A DNA stretch of 64,000 bases from Fibrobacterota bacterium (GTDB lineage Bacteria > Fibrobacterota > Chitinivibrionia > Chitinivibrionales > Chitinispirillaceae): positions 62,001 through 126,000 of the forward strand of contig JAEZKP010000047.1 in NCBI GenBank assembly GCA_023436145.1, written 5' to 3'. Made by a program: the position numbers and the translations under genes. The notes under the pieces were generated by a model. That model was not told the origin of the DNA. It worked only from the letters and a program-made list of their open reading frames with translations, and did not search any database. Position 1 is the stretch's first letter; each line of letters starts with the position of its first letter. This document shows, piece by piece, positions 51,486 through 61,095 of the stretch.

Positions 51486-51597
51486 TTTCATTCTGGAATA
51501 AAATCATTTTTCATTGAAACATTGGTGAGCTCTAGGATGTGTAACAGGCCTGTTGTTATTTACCTTTCAACATAAGTACTGCAAATAAATAACCACT

Positions 51598-51792
51598 TTA
51601 TATCCCGTCTCCATTCTCCAGGTAAAGATCTTCAAACCTGCTCTTTTCAATACGCTCGATCTGTACGATGCGTGAGTCGTGTATGGTAAGTATAACGCTT
51701 CCATAACGTAACCCACGAAGCGCATTGGAAATCCGGGCCACAACTTTATCGGCCTGATTACTTTTTGCAGTATTGTTGTCTTTTGTATTCAT
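51598..51792 (-). CDS. yezD: YezD family (DUF2292) small protein
   Basis: 64 residues from ATG 51792. A-L-R-G-L-R-Y-G-S-V-I-L-T-I-H-D-S-R-I-V-Q-I-E-R is the DUF2292 core (G-x-x-x-G-S-V...H-D-x-x-I-V-Q-I-E). Members are tiny proteins of unknown function, often beside sulfate and cysteine genes. It is convergent to the nitrogenase-like operon and has the sulfur-type promoter ending 6 bases before its ATG, with no ribosome site, so a leaderless message is likely. A longer frame from ATG 51855 would run through the operator and is unlikely. Confidence 0.75.
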   Translation of the reverse strand: MNTKDNNTAKSNQADKVVARISNALRGLRYGSVILTIHDSRIVQIERIEKSRFEDLYLENGDGI

Positions 51793-51798
51793 GATGTT

Positions 51799-51856
51799 AA
51801 TATAAGTATTCCTATCGATTTTATCAAGTTTTATAATTATTTTGTTTATAAACATG
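51799..51856 (-). promoter_or_regulatory. Sulfur-type promoter/operator of yezD
   Basis: Minus strand TTGATA (51827-51822), 17 bases with CGATAGGAATACT, TATATT (51804-51799). Upstream GTTTATAAAC (51844-51853) is a perfect palindrome. The plus strand also shows TATAAT (51832-51837). Near-duplicate of the region upstream of the CBS gene (45301-45359). Confidence 0.7.
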
Positions 51857-52094
51857 ACAGTTGGGATGGATTAAGTCATCACGGATTTAAAATTATAAGG
51901 TGATGACCTGTCTTCCAATCTTGTTTATCGTTATCTGACTGGTATTCAAAGAAGGATTATTTTCAAAAAATGTGTAAATTCGATCCACTTCTGATTTTTA
52001 ATATTGGCTGTGATCATTTCCCCAGAGTCAAAATGATTGAAGCTAATTCACCCATATCTCCCTTACTTTCGGCAGTCAACGATCCGTGCCCGGA
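51857..52094. other. Spacer without a visible gene
   Basis: AT-rich, no coding frame of note. It joins the yezD promoter to the repeat block downstream of tRNA-Ser(CGA). Confidence 0.4.
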
Positions 52095-52258
52095 CATGTA
52101 AATCACAACATACATTTCTCTTAGCCCTGCAGGGATGTTCTACTATAGCGAAGGGCAATGCCCTGGACCCTGGACCCTGGTCCATGATATGTAATTCATC
52201 ACATGCATTTTTCTCTTAGCCCTGTTAGGGCGTTCTATCTTAGCGAAGGGCAATGCTC
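52095..52258. repeat. Two-copy repeat, period about 97 bases
   Basis: TTTCTCTTAGCCCTG...GGG, then GCGAAGGGCAATGC, occurs twice (about 52110-52161 and 52208-52256), each preceded by a GTAAAT/GTAATTCA-CATCA stretch. CCTGGACCCTGGACCCTGG lies between the copies. Looks like a dispersed intergenic repeat, not coding. Confidence 0.6.
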
Positions 52259-52343
52259 CGGGAGAGGCAGGGATTGGTGCTGCGCACCGCTGCCTCACTT
52301 CCGTTCGGCGGTCGACGATCCGTACTCGGAAAGTCTGCTTCGT

Positions 52344-52384
52344 AAAAAAAAGGTCCCCCAAAAATTCGGGGGGACCTTTTTTTT
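52344..52384. terminator. Bidirectional terminator in repeat unit 1
   Basis: AAAAAAAAGGTCCCCC, loop, GGGGGGACCTTTTTTTT: an eight-base GC stem flanked by A and T runs on both sides, so it works on either strand. Confidence 0.85.
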
Positions 52385-52470
52385 ACGGAGAGGCAGGGAT
52401 TGGTGCTTACGCACCGCTGCCTCACTTCCGTTCGGCGGTCGACGGTCCGTACTCGGAAAGCCTCATCCAT

Positions 52471-52510
52471 AAAAAAAGGGTCCCCCAAAAAACGGGGGGA
52501 CCCTTTTTTT
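52471..52510. terminator. Bidirectional terminator directly after tRNA-Ser(CGA)
   Basis: AAAAAAAGGGTCCCCC, loop, GGGGGGACCCTTTTTTT. Ends 2 bases from the tRNA 3' end; the probable tRNA terminator on the minus strand. Confidence 0.85.
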
Positions 52511-52511
52511 A

Positions 52512-52600
52512 CGGAGAGGCAGGGATTCGAACCCTGGGTGCCAGATAACCAGCACAACGGTTTTCGAGACCGTCTCCTTCAACCACTCGGACATCTCTCC
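52512..52600 (-). tRNA. tRNA-Ser (anticodon CGA)
   Basis: Acceptor stem GGAGAGA/CCTCTCC-type pairing with discriminator G, D-arm GAGTGGTTGAAGG, anticodon loop CTCGAAA (CGA, reads UCG), long variable arm, T-arm GGGTTCGAATCCC. No CCA is encoded (TAA follows), unlike tRNA-Ser(GGA) at 10 kb. Confidence 0.95.
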
Positions 52601-53154
52601 TAAGAGCTTGATTTTACTAAATTTGTAGAGATTTTTTCTTGGCTGACCTTTTTTATTTTTGCAGAATGTGCAAATTGCGCTATATTCGTAGAGCGATTTA
52701 AACAGACTTTTAAATATAATTGGAGTGCTCATCATCACGCCAGATCAAATCAATTACCATGCGAAAACTGGCTAAATGGTTAGAACGGAAAACAGTATAG
52801 ACTCTCATTAGGTTGTAAGGATTTGATGAAAGCTCACTGATATATAAAATATTAAAGTGACCTATTTTAAAAGAAAATATAACAGCAAAAGTAGCTGCCC
52901 GATTACCGAAAGCATTTTGGAGCCCTCGAATAGAGATTCTGCTGAAAAAAAGGTAATTGCTGAAAAAAAAAGGTGATATAAATGAGAAGCTCATCAAAGA
53001 TCATTGTCAACACTGATTTAATAATTCCCACATTCACCGAAAAGCTATTGCCCGTTTCGCCTTGCAAAAGACAAATAGTAAGCTGGAACTAAAACTGGTT
53101 TTGAAGCGTTATAGGCGGAAATATAATGGGATTTCAACAATATTACGTGATAAA
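52601..53154. other. Spacer with degenerate coding traces
   Basis: No intact gene. Short plus-strand stretches read like protein (for example K-A-I-A-R-F-A-L-Q-K-T-N-S-K-L-E near 53040-53100) but are broken by stops; probably the remains of a lost gene. A minus-strand frame at 52710-52997 is not convincing. Confidence 0.35.
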
Positions 53155-54102
53155 TCATTTCTTTGAAAATGCTGGTTGTGAGTATGATCTTTTGAAATCT
53201 TCAATAAACATTTTTGTCCTGTAATCTGCACCAATTCTTGTTAAATGATACGGAGTATCGAATGTCATATTTGTTGGCATAACATACCGCTCTGGAGTAG
53301 CAATTATATTAAAGTTGTATTGTTTAAGATATCTCTCTATTTTATTAATTTGTTTTTTAGCATTTAGAAAAGATGAATCCTGATATCCAGGATAAGTAAT
53401 AAACAGTTCTGCTTCTTTCTCTTTAATTTGCATTTGAAACTCTTTTATTTTTTCCAGAACATTAATGTTAAATTTGGTGCTGTCAAAATCACCATATGGA
53501 AAAAATTCTTTTCTTTCCATTTCCCAATGTTTATCGGCATCTCCATATTCATTAAAAGCGCCCACACTATAGATGATATCATCAGATAATTTGAAATATT
53601 CTCTAGGACTGTACTTAGAAAAAGCATATTTTGGAACCTTCATTATCACATATTTTAATTGCCTTGGGTTTAGCAAGCGTGTTTTAGAGATGTCGGTATC
53701 GAATATTATTCTTGTCAACTCCTCTCCTTCTTCTCCATATGCAAAGTCAGAATAAAAATGTTGATATTCCGGTACAAGAATTACAATATCGCCTTTCCTG
53801 ATATACTCTAGTGCACTTTTCATCATATAAACCAAACCGATACCAGCATGAATACCAGTATTAATCGGATTTAAATTTAAGGAATCTTTTATCATTTGAC
53901 TATTTAATCCGAAGCTTAGATTTGAACCACCGATAAAAATAATCCTATCGGATTTTGTGTTTTCAATTAGCGAATCTTTTTGAAAACTGCTTTGGAGTAA
54001 AGATTTTGATGCTCTTGGTGTACATGGTAAGAAAATGCCTGTAATTGCAAGAATTAATAATATTAGTATAAACCAGAATATCTCAATAATAAATTTACGC
54101 AT
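53155..54102 (-). CDS. SGNH/GDSL-like membrane-anchored protein partnering an MBOAT acyltransferase
   Basis: 315 residues. An N-terminal membrane anchor (residues 5-25), then I-I-F-I-G-G-S-N-L-S-F-G as a block-I-like SGNH motif (Ser in G-G-S-N) and T-P-Y-H-L-T-R-I-G-A at the end as a D/T-x-x-H-like block. Such proteins follow MBOAT genes of AlgI/DltB type and move acyl groups onto cell-surface polymers (compare AlgX/AlgJ, DltD). The gene starts 8 bases after the MBOAT stop. The target polymer is unknown. Confidence 0.65.
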   Translation of the reverse strand: MRKFIIEIFWFILILLILAITGIFLPCTPRASKSLLQSSFQKDSLIENTKSDRIIFIGGSNLSFGLNSQMIKDSLNLNPINTGIHAGIGLVYMMKSALEYIRKGDIVILVPEYQHFYSDFAYGEEGEELTRIIFDTDISKTRLLNPRQLKYVIMKVPKYAFSKYSPREYFKLSDDIIYSVGAFNEYGDADKHWEMERKEFFPYGDFDSTKFNINVLEKIKEFQMQIKEKEAELFITYPGYQDSSFLNAKKQINKIERYLKQYNFNIIATPERYVMPTNMTFDTPYHLTRIGADYRTKMFIEDFKRSYSQPAFSKK

Positions 54103-54110
54103 AGTTCAGG

Positions 54111-55553
54111 TTAAAATTGAAAGTAAATAAATTGTTGCTCTTGACCACCCATCTCAATGATTGCTATAATGATACAATAATATATAACATATCTTAAAGT
54201 TCTGCTCCTTTTCGGAAATAATTTAGCAATTGCATACGGTTGTTCTCTCCCAAACCATTCGACAAATAATAAAACACAAGTGAAAAAAGCAGTGTTTACA
54301 GTGTTTCTTGGAAGTTCTGGAATCGTAAATAACGTTCTGGAAAATATCTCAGAAACACAATTTATTGCTATTGTCATATTTTCTGCACGAAAGAATATCC
54401 ATGCAAAAACGGTCAGGACAAATGTACCTCCTATGGAAATCAATTCCTTAATTGAAGGCAGATATTTTCCTTTTGCAACTATATCGGTATCATATTTTTT
54501 CTTTTTGAGGATTATTATGGGAAGGATGTAAAGAGCATTAAGAAATCCCCAGAAGATAAATGTCCAATTCGCTCCGTGCCATAAACCACTTACTAAAAAA
54601 ATTATCATAGTATTTCTGATTTTCATCCATAAGCCACCCCTGCTTCCACCTAAGGGGATATAAAGGTAATCCCTAAACCAAGAAGACAATGAGATATGCC
54701 AACGCCTCCAAAATTCAGCAATATCTCTTGAAAAATATGGAAATGCAAAATTCCTTAACAATTCTATTCCAAACAGCCTGGCAGTACCTAGTGCAATATC
54801 AGAATATCCCGAAAAATCACCATAAATTTGAAACGAGAAAAAAATTGCTCCTACAAAAATAGTACTCCCAGAATACTGCCCTGAATTGTTGAAAATCAGA
54901 TTTGCAATCTGTGCACAGTTGTCAGCTATGACAATTTTTTTAAATAATCCCCATAAAATTTGACGCAATCCATCCACCGCTTTTGCATAATCAAATTCTC
55001 TTTTTCTGACAATTTGAGGTAAAAGATGTGTTGCCCTCTCAATAGGACCTGCAACAAGTAAAGGGAAAAAACTTACAAAAAGTGAATAGTTAACAAAATC
55101 ATGTTCATGTTTTATTTTACCATTATAAATATCAATTACATAAGACAGGCCATGAAAAGTATAGAAAGAAATACCTACCGGCAAAATAACATTGATTGAA
55201 CCTATATCGGCTTTAATGCCAAATTGCAAAAGAGCATTAGCAAATGAAGCAACAAAAAAATTGTAGTATTTTAATATACCAAGTATACCTAAGTTTATAA
55301 AAACACTCACTATCAACCAGAACTTTTTCTTTTTCCTGTCTTCAACAGTTGCAATCTTGAAACCCGCACAGTAATCCAAAAGAGTTGAAAAAACCAGGAG
55401 AAATAAAAATCTCCAATCCCAACATGCGTAAAAAAAGTAACTAGCTAATATTAGCAGCAGATTTTGGTATTTTAAATTCCGTTTTGCAACAAACCAATGA
55501 AGCAAAAAAACAATCGGTAGAAATATTGCAAAACTTATCGAATTAAAAAGCAT
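54111..55553 (-). CDS. MBOAT family O-acyltransferase (AlgI/DltB-like)
   Basis: 480 residues with about ten membrane segments. S-G-Y-S-D-I-A-L-G-T-A-R-L-F-G, E-F-W-R-R-W-H-I-S-L-S-S-W-F-R-D-Y-L-Y-I-P-L-G-G, and G-L-W-H-G-A-N-W-T-F-I-F-W-G with the active-site His are the AlgI hallmarks. It moves acetyl groups across the membrane to a polysaccharide acylated by the downstream SGNH-like partner. Isolated from other polysaccharide genes here. Confidence 0.9.
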   Translation of the reverse strand: MLFNSISFAIFLPIVFLLHWFVAKRNLKYQNLLLILASYFFYACWDWRFLFLLVFSTLLDYCAGFKIATVEDRKKKKFWLIVSVFINLGILGILKYYNFFVASFANALLQFGIKADIGSINVILPVGISFYTFHGLSYVIDIYNGKIKHEHDFVNYSLFVSFFPLLVAGPIERATHLLPQIVRKREFDYAKAVDGLRQILWGLFKKIVIADNCAQIANLIFNNSGQYSGSTIFVGAIFFSFQIYGDFSGYSDIALGTARLFGIELLRNFAFPYFSRDIAEFWRRWHISLSSWFRDYLYIPLGGSRGGLWMKIRNTMIIFLVSGLWHGANWTFIFWGFLNALYILPIIILKKKKYDTDIVAKGKYLPSIKELISIGGTFVLTVFAWIFFRAENMTIAINCVSEIFSRTLFTIPELPRNTVNTAFFTCVLLFVEWFGREQPYAIAKLFPKRSRTLRYVIYYCIIIAIIEMGGQEQQFIYFQF

Positions 55554-57102
55554 AACCCTCTTTAAGTCTTGTTAACTCCAAACAAAGAGCAATTGGTTAC
55601 TAAAAGATAATTTCATTGGTGTTCAAGATTTCCTGCAATTACAAATAAACTATTCTCACCATCCCTTAAGCAAACCCCATTCATTGATCAATTAACTTAA
55701 CTCAATTTTGGTAGTTTGTATGAATCTTACAACTTCTTTCGAAACCGTTTCCTCAAACCATTTAGCAGCTTTTAGGATTTTTCTTATGAAACCGAGAATA
55801 TAAATTTTCGATGCAAGTTTTGCCATAATAAAGAATTGAAACATTTTAATTGTTTTCCTGATATTTAGTCAAAAAATCAATAATAATAGTAATATTTAAA
55901 AAGAATAATCTGTTCTCTTTAACATTGTACTTATGGCCTTCAGAAGTACGGCAAAAAACCTTACAGATTCTTATGGCAGGCTATGAAATGTGCAAATCTC
56001 TTTAAGTTCATTCTGAAGAACTTTTGTGTTGTCCTTAGAACGTAGCCCGTGATGAGCGATCTTAATGCAAGCCTCGACGCCGCCCTATTTATATTTAAAC
56101 TTTTTGAATAAGAGATGCAAAACGCCTCACAAACATTCCAATATCAGAAATCCGAATTAATTGTAACTATTCCGGAAGGTGTGCATTTAGAAACAACTTA
56201 AATGAATCCAGTAATCAAAGTTGTTTAACCACTTAAAAAAACAACCCTACGAGAAAAATCCAAAGTAATCTGCAGGATGATTCAAAGCACACTTACCGCG
56301 CCAAGTATCAAAATTCAATTCCTGCAATAGGAAACCGAATACCTTCGGAATATTTCGATACCATACTCCGGATTCTGACTTTTTTATGCTTTACAATATG
56401 GGTTTCATCAGCGAATACTGATGCAGTATTCTCCTGATTAAATGGAACCAGGTCCGGTTTTAACGTTCTCTTTCTTTTCTTCCCTCTATTTTTGAAAGAT
56501 GGAAAGAGTTTCATAATTTGGCATCTGGCCAATTAGAGAAAGATCAATAGATTAACCATTTTAAAGCAATAAAGTCACATAGTTTCTGGCTGCCAAAGTC
56601 ATAATCATTTTTGCGCCTTTCCAGATAACATATTCGATATAGAGTACTTTGGCAGATCTTCAAATTTCACTGAAAAACCGATATCTTTATAGACTGTTTT
56701 AGGGAGTGGATCAATTTTTCGACCTGGAGAGGGAATGACCTCATCAATCAATAGTATTAACTTTGAACAGGTATTAAAAATGAAAGATTCTCTTAAAATT
56801 CAACCAGAGTATGTTTTATTTCAACAATTAGAACATGATTAAAAGTGATTTTTTTGGACTATATTTTTGTGTTCAGGAAAGTATATTAAACATTGTATCT
56901 ATGAGGACCTATCCTATAAGTTTACTTTACCTGATATTCATACCTGCAAACCGATTCCGGAAAGCCGGTATTAAAAAAGTATCCCTGTCTCTATTTGTAA
57001 AAAAAATACTGAAAATGATCTGAAAAAAGCTGTTCTCTTCAAGCCACGAAGGTCAAATGGACTTGGAAATATCGCTGAAATTTATCTCTTCATGGAAAAA
57101 CG
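55554..57102. other. Long gene-poor region
   Basis: About 1.5 kb without a convincing gene. Two small frames (56308-56532 minus, 74 codons; 56835-57023 plus, 62 codons) lack ribosome sites and family resemblance. Several fragments look like decayed coding sequence, but I can assign none. Confidence 0.4.
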
Positions 57103-59178
57103 ATGTCAGTCGCACACATAAACCAAGAGATCAACATGAATGATACTGAAAAAACAAAAGATGAGCTGATTAGTGAACTTAATGAACTCCGTAATTTGGT
57201 AGCACACCTTAAGAACTCCGAAGCATTACTGAAAAAAGCCGAAGCATCACTTAAAGATGAGGCTATTCAGAGGCGAATGCTGGTTGAACAATCTACAGAC
57301 GGCATTGTGGTTTTGACAGAAGATGGAAAGGTTTATGAAGCTAATCAAAAGTATGCTGACATGCTTGGTTATACTCTGGAGGAAGTACATCAACTCTATT
57401 TATGGGATTGGGATAAGAATTTTTCACCAGAAACTCTTTTAGGAATGGCCAAAGATGTAGATGAGAGTGGAGATCATTTCGAATCCAGACATACAAGAAA
57501 AGATGGAACCGTTTTTGATGTTGAAATAAGCACCAATGGTACGATTTGTGGCGGCCGTAAACTTATATTCTGCGTCTGTAGAGACATATCTGAGCGGAAA
57601 AGATATGAACAACAGCTACGGGAAAGTAAAGAGCAGTTGAGTGCTTTTATCGATAACTTCAGGGGAATTGCATATCAGGTTCACATAGATGACATTATTT
57701 CCTTTAAACCTACTTTATTTCGTGGTGCAGCTAAACAGATCACCGGATATTCAAACGATGAATTCTTCGGTAAAATCACCTGGGATGAGTTAATTCACCC
57801 GGATGACATCCAAAATATCTATTCGCTCAGGAATAATTTTTTACACGACAGAAACTATATTGCAGAAATTGAGTATCGCATCTTAGACAAAAACAAATCT
57901 GTACGATGGGTCCGGGATGTCGCACAAATTATAAAAATTCAAAATGAAAATGTCATCCATGGTACCATCTTCGACATTACAGAACGGAAATTAGCCCAGG
58001 AGACTAACGAAAAACTTGAAGAAAGCATCCGACATTCCCAGAAACTTGAAGCTATCGGTAATCTGGCTGGTGGAGTAGCACATGATTTTAACAATATTCT
58101 GAGCATAATCATGGGCTACAATGATATTGCTCTTAGAGAACTTCCGTCAGATTCTAACACATCCGATAAATTAAGACAGATAAATTCAGCCTGCATCAGA
58201 GCCAGAGATATTATAAGACAGCTGCTCACATTCAGTAAAAAGGTTGGACCAAAAAGACAACCTGTCAATATCAGATACATTATTCAGGAGACAATCTCCT
58301 TTTTAAAGTCCACACTTCCTTCAAATATCCAGATGGATTATACCTGTTCAGAAGATAATCTGATGGTTCTTGCAGATTCTACACAGATGCATCAAGTGAT
58401 AATGAACTTATGCGTTAATGCCTCTCAATCGATGGAGCAGATGGGCGGGGTGATAAAACTGAGTTCGGAAAAAGTTTTGTTGGACATCGATTCTGCCGCT
58501 CAATTCAGAGACATTTCCCAAGGAACATACATTAAAGTAGATGTCAGCGATTCTGGTCAGGGAATCGCCAAGGATATAATCGAAAGAATATTTGAGCCAT
58601 ATTTTACCACCAGGGAAACCGGAAAAGGGTCTGGAATGGGGCTGGCAGTCGTACATGGTATAATCGAAAATCATGGAGGCGCGATCACGGTAACAAGCGA
58701 ACCAGGAAAAGGGAGTTGTTTCACCTTTGTCATTCCGGTGCTTGAGAACACTATCCCCAGTTTGCAATCGCCCCGCAAAATCACTCCTTGCGGAGTTGAA
58801 AGGGTTCTTTTTATCGATGATGAAGAAGATATTGTAAAAATAATCCAAAGGATACTCGAAGAGCAGGGTTTTAGGGTAACTGCCACAACCGACCCGCAGG
58901 AAGCTCTTGATTTATTTAAGATAAATCCAAGCAATTTTGATATCGTCATTACTGATATGTCAATGCCTCACATGACCGGAGACATTCTGTTCACTAACCT
59001 GAAAAAGATCAGACCTGAAATTCCGGTGATTCTTTGTACCGGCCACAGCTCAAAAATCGATGAGCAGAAGGCCATCGACATGGGATTATCAGCCTACATC
59101 CTCAAGCCTCTTTGCAGAACCGAGTTCATTCAAACAATACGCAATGTGCTCGATGATAAAAAGAGACTTACCAGATAG
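57103..59178 (+). CDS. Hybrid sensor histidine kinase (PAS-PAS-HisKA-HATPase-receiver)
   Basis: 691 residues, soluble. An N-terminal coiled coil (20-55), PAS 1 (about 60-165, ending R-D-I-S-E-R-K), PAS 2 (180-300, I-T-E-R-K), HisKA with H327 in G-G-V-A-H-D-F-N-N-I-L, HATPase with V-N-A-S-Q-S-M (N box), D-S-G-Q-G-I and G-S-G-M-G-L, and a C-terminal receiver with D618 in V-I-T-D-M-S-M-P. No membrane segment, so it senses an internal signal. No output regulator is adjacent. ATG 57136 is an alternative start with AAGAGATC ahead. Confidence 0.9.
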   Translation: MSVAHINQEINMNDTEKTKDELISELNELRNLVAHLKNSEALLKKAEASLKDEAIQRRMLVEQSTDGIVVLTEDGKVYEANQKYADMLGYTLEEVHQLYLWDWDKNFSPETLLGMAKDVDESGDHFESRHTRKDGTVFDVEISTNGTICGGRKLIFCVCRDISERKRYEQQLRESKEQLSAFIDNFRGIAYQVHIDDIISFKPTLFRGAAKQITGYSNDEFFGKITWDELIHPDDIQNIYSLRNNFLHDRNYIAEIEYRILDKNKSVRWVRDVAQIIKIQNENVIHGTIFDITERKLAQETNEKLEESIRHSQKLEAIGNLAGGVAHDFNNILSIIMGYNDIALRELPSDSNTSDKLRQINSACIRARDIIRQLLTFSKKVGPKRQPVNIRYIIQETISFLKSTLPSNIQMDYTCSEDNLMVLADSTQMHQVIMNLCVNASQSMEQMGGVIKLSSEKVLLDIDSAAQFRDISQGTYIKVDVSDSGQGIAKDIIERIFEPYFTTRETGKGSGMGLAVVHGIIENHGGAITVTSEPGKGSCFTFVIPVLENTIPSLQSPRKITPCGVERVLFIDDEEDIVKIIQRILEEQGFRVTATTDPQEALDLFKINPSNFDIVITDMSMPHMTGDILFTNLKKIRPEIPVILCTGHSSKIDEQKAIDMGLSAYILKPLCRTEFIQTIRNVLDDKKRLTR

Positions 59179-59724
59179 GCATTTCTATATTTTCATGACT
59201 TTCTCTGAAAAATTGGCAATAGCTCGTTTACTCGAGTCAAGTTAGTTGTGGGATTTTCCACGTTTTCAGGCTTTTATTTACCCCGTTTAGCCATTTCCAT
59301 TAAAAAGTCCTTCTCCATTGGTGCAGCCATATACTTATCTGACTCATACCCTGTTTTTTTGATTGCATTTTTTCCAGTTTATTTGCATAATGTGGATTGT
59401 ATCTGTTCAAAATACCATAATCCTGGCACACCGCCGGGAAATGTTTTTATTACCACTGCTTCTGCTGCATTGCAGGAGTGATAACGGAAATCTCATTTTG
59501 AACAGATAATGAATCCTTTTTATTTCCGGAGTATTCAAGTAATGTTTTGAAATCTAACCCTGATTTATTATAAGTGAAATATCAGCTATGATCCTTTTTC
59601 ACAGTTTATTCTCGGAAATTCCCCCCATAAAAAAAATATATGGGCTGTAAATATGTTTTTTCTTATAACATCACTTTGAGAAAGAATCCTTACTCAAATT
59701 TATAACCCATTCACAGGAGTTTTT
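59179..59724. other. Spacer between the hybrid kinase and the porin-like gene
   Basis: 545 bases, AT-rich. A plus-strand frame at 59248-59481 has a hydrophobic composition but no ribosome site or family. The last 60 bases are the leader of the next gene with a CAGGAG site. Confidence 0.4.
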
Positions 59725-61074
59725 ATGAATTTGAAAATACGTTTACTTGTACTAAACACGTTGTTGTTATGCGCCATTGTGTCTGCTCAGGATAATTCTC
59801 CTAAATTCCGGTTTTATGGATTTGCAGACGCGTCGTTTCACAAATACTTTTTTAAAGAAAATGCCATTGTCCGGGCAAAGAATATCTATTCCGACAAGTT
59901 TGAATATTCATTCGATCACCTCAATCTCTACTCCGATTTTACCCCAAATAATAAAATACGAATGCTTTTTGAAATCGGATATGAGCACCTGCCCAATTAC
60001 CTACAATATTCGCGGGGCAGAATATTATCCGTTGCAGGCCAGCCAGATGATACTCTTATAACCGCAATTCCATCACCATCCGATCAGAACGGAGGGAAAG
60101 AATTATTCAATATCGAAAGAGCCATTCTGCAATTGAAATTAAATCAATACACCCGTTTGTCTTTTGGTAAGTTTATCACACCTGCCGGTATCTGGAACGT
60201 GGATCATGGTTCTCCGGTTATTCTGACATCCCGCCAACCGACACAATTCAGTATTGTAGAAATTTATCCAAAAGCTCAGATAGGAATAATGGAAGAGGGC
60301 TCTCTGTTTCTGGGAGATGTTGACCTGTCATACTGTGTATATGCAAGTACAGGCCGGAATGAAATTCAGTTCGAGGACCCAAAAGATGTTTCAGTTGGAG
60401 GGCAACTTATCTGCAATTTACCCTTTCTGGATGAATTCCGTATAGGTGCATCTGCCTACACCGGGATTGTAAAAGAGAATGTTGAATACATGCACATTAC
60501 AATTGACAAAGCCACAATAGATAAAACCACCGCAAAAGCTCTGACCGAATTTCAGGCAGGTCTCATACGACTCGAAGATGTCCAATCAAGAGTACACCAG
60601 CTAATAAGTGAAGAAGCTAAGAATCCGGATAATTTTAAATTTACTACCACCGATTTATCGAAATCACGTGAGAAAATATTTGGTTTAGACCTTCGTCTTT
60701 ATAAAAAACGTATAGGTCTGCAGTCAGAACTGAATTTCAATAAAACCAGAAATCAATTCAGTGGAAAGGATGGCCCGGAGTATCTTGGTGTTTATGGTAT
60801 GCTCTTTGTGGATGCCATTAAAAGGAACAATTTTCAGCTGACTCCTTACTTTTTCTATGAAAGAGTGAACATTAAGAACTCACCTTCTGAGATTCTCTCC
60901 ATGTTTTCGGGATATAATTTTTTAATGAGCGGAATAAATGCCCGATTTTTTACCAATTTCGGTATCAAGCTGGAGTTTGAATACCTGGACATAATAACAG
61001 ACGGTTTTCTTACCAATCACCAGAAAAACTCCGATTCTCCCGGATTGGCAGGACAATTTTACGTCTCATTTTAA
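59725..61074 (+). CDS. Outer-membrane porin-like protein
   Basis: 449 residues. Sec signal L-L-V-L-N-T-L-L-L-C-A-I-V-S-A-Q, then F-R-F-Y-G-F-A-D-A-S-F-H, alternating strands throughout and a terminal Phe (A-G-Q-F-Y-V-S-F), as for beta-barrels assembled by BAM. A helical insert at about 255-300 is unusual and may be a periplasmic or extracellular domain. Family not recognised; a carbohydrate or general porin is likely. It stands alone, with a terminator after it. Confidence 0.7.
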   Translation: MNLKIRLLVLNTLLLCAIVSAQDNSPKFRFYGFADASFHKYFFKENAIVRAKNIYSDKFEYSFDHLNLYSDFTPNNKIRMLFEIGYEHLPNYLQYSRGRILSVAGQPDDTLITAIPSPSDQNGGKELFNIERAILQLKLNQYTRLSFGKFITPAGIWNVDHGSPVILTSRQPTQFSIVEIYPKAQIGIMEEGSLFLGDVDLSYCVYASTGRNEIQFEDPKDVSVGGQLICNLPFLDEFRIGASAYTGIVKENVEYMHITIDKATIDKTTAKALTEFQAGLIRLEDVQSRVHQLISEEAKNPDNFKFTTTDLSKSREKIFGLDLRLYKKRIGLQSELNFNKTRNQFSGKDGPEYLGVYGMLFVDAIKRNNFQLTPYFFYERVNIKNSPSEILSMFSGYNFLMSGINARFFTNFGIKLEFEYLDIITDGFLTNHQKNSDSPGLAGQFYVSF

Positions 61075-61095
61075 CCAATATATCTTGTAAAATGA

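Larger units (their letters stand above)
52261..52512. repeat. 126-base tandem repeats, each with a tRNA-Ser 3' end and a terminator
   Basis: Two units (52261-52386 and 52387-52512) follow the tRNA-Ser(CGA) gene on its downstream side. Each starts with GGAGAGGCAGGGATT, the last 15 bases of the tRNA (reverse complement), continues with a GC-rich block (CTGCCTCACTTCCGTTCGGC) and ends with a terminator hairpin. The spacing 52261, 52387, 52513 is exactly 126 bases. E. coli tyrT has comparable 178-base repeats carrying 19 bases of tRNA-Tyr 3' end. Confidence 0.85.

Noticed and set aside
52203..52557. Overlapping reading frames on both strands
   Set aside because: They lie in the 126-base tRNA-derived repeats and terminators.
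52261..52600. Integrated element attachment site at tRNA-Ser(CGA)
   Set aside because: The tRNA 3' copies are regularly spaced at 126 bases and no integrase gene is near.
56308..56532. 74-codon minus-strand frame
   Set aside because: No ribosome site, no recognised family, in a gene-poor region.
59248..59481. 77-codon plus-strand frame
   Set aside because: No ribosome site and low-complexity hydrophobic composition.
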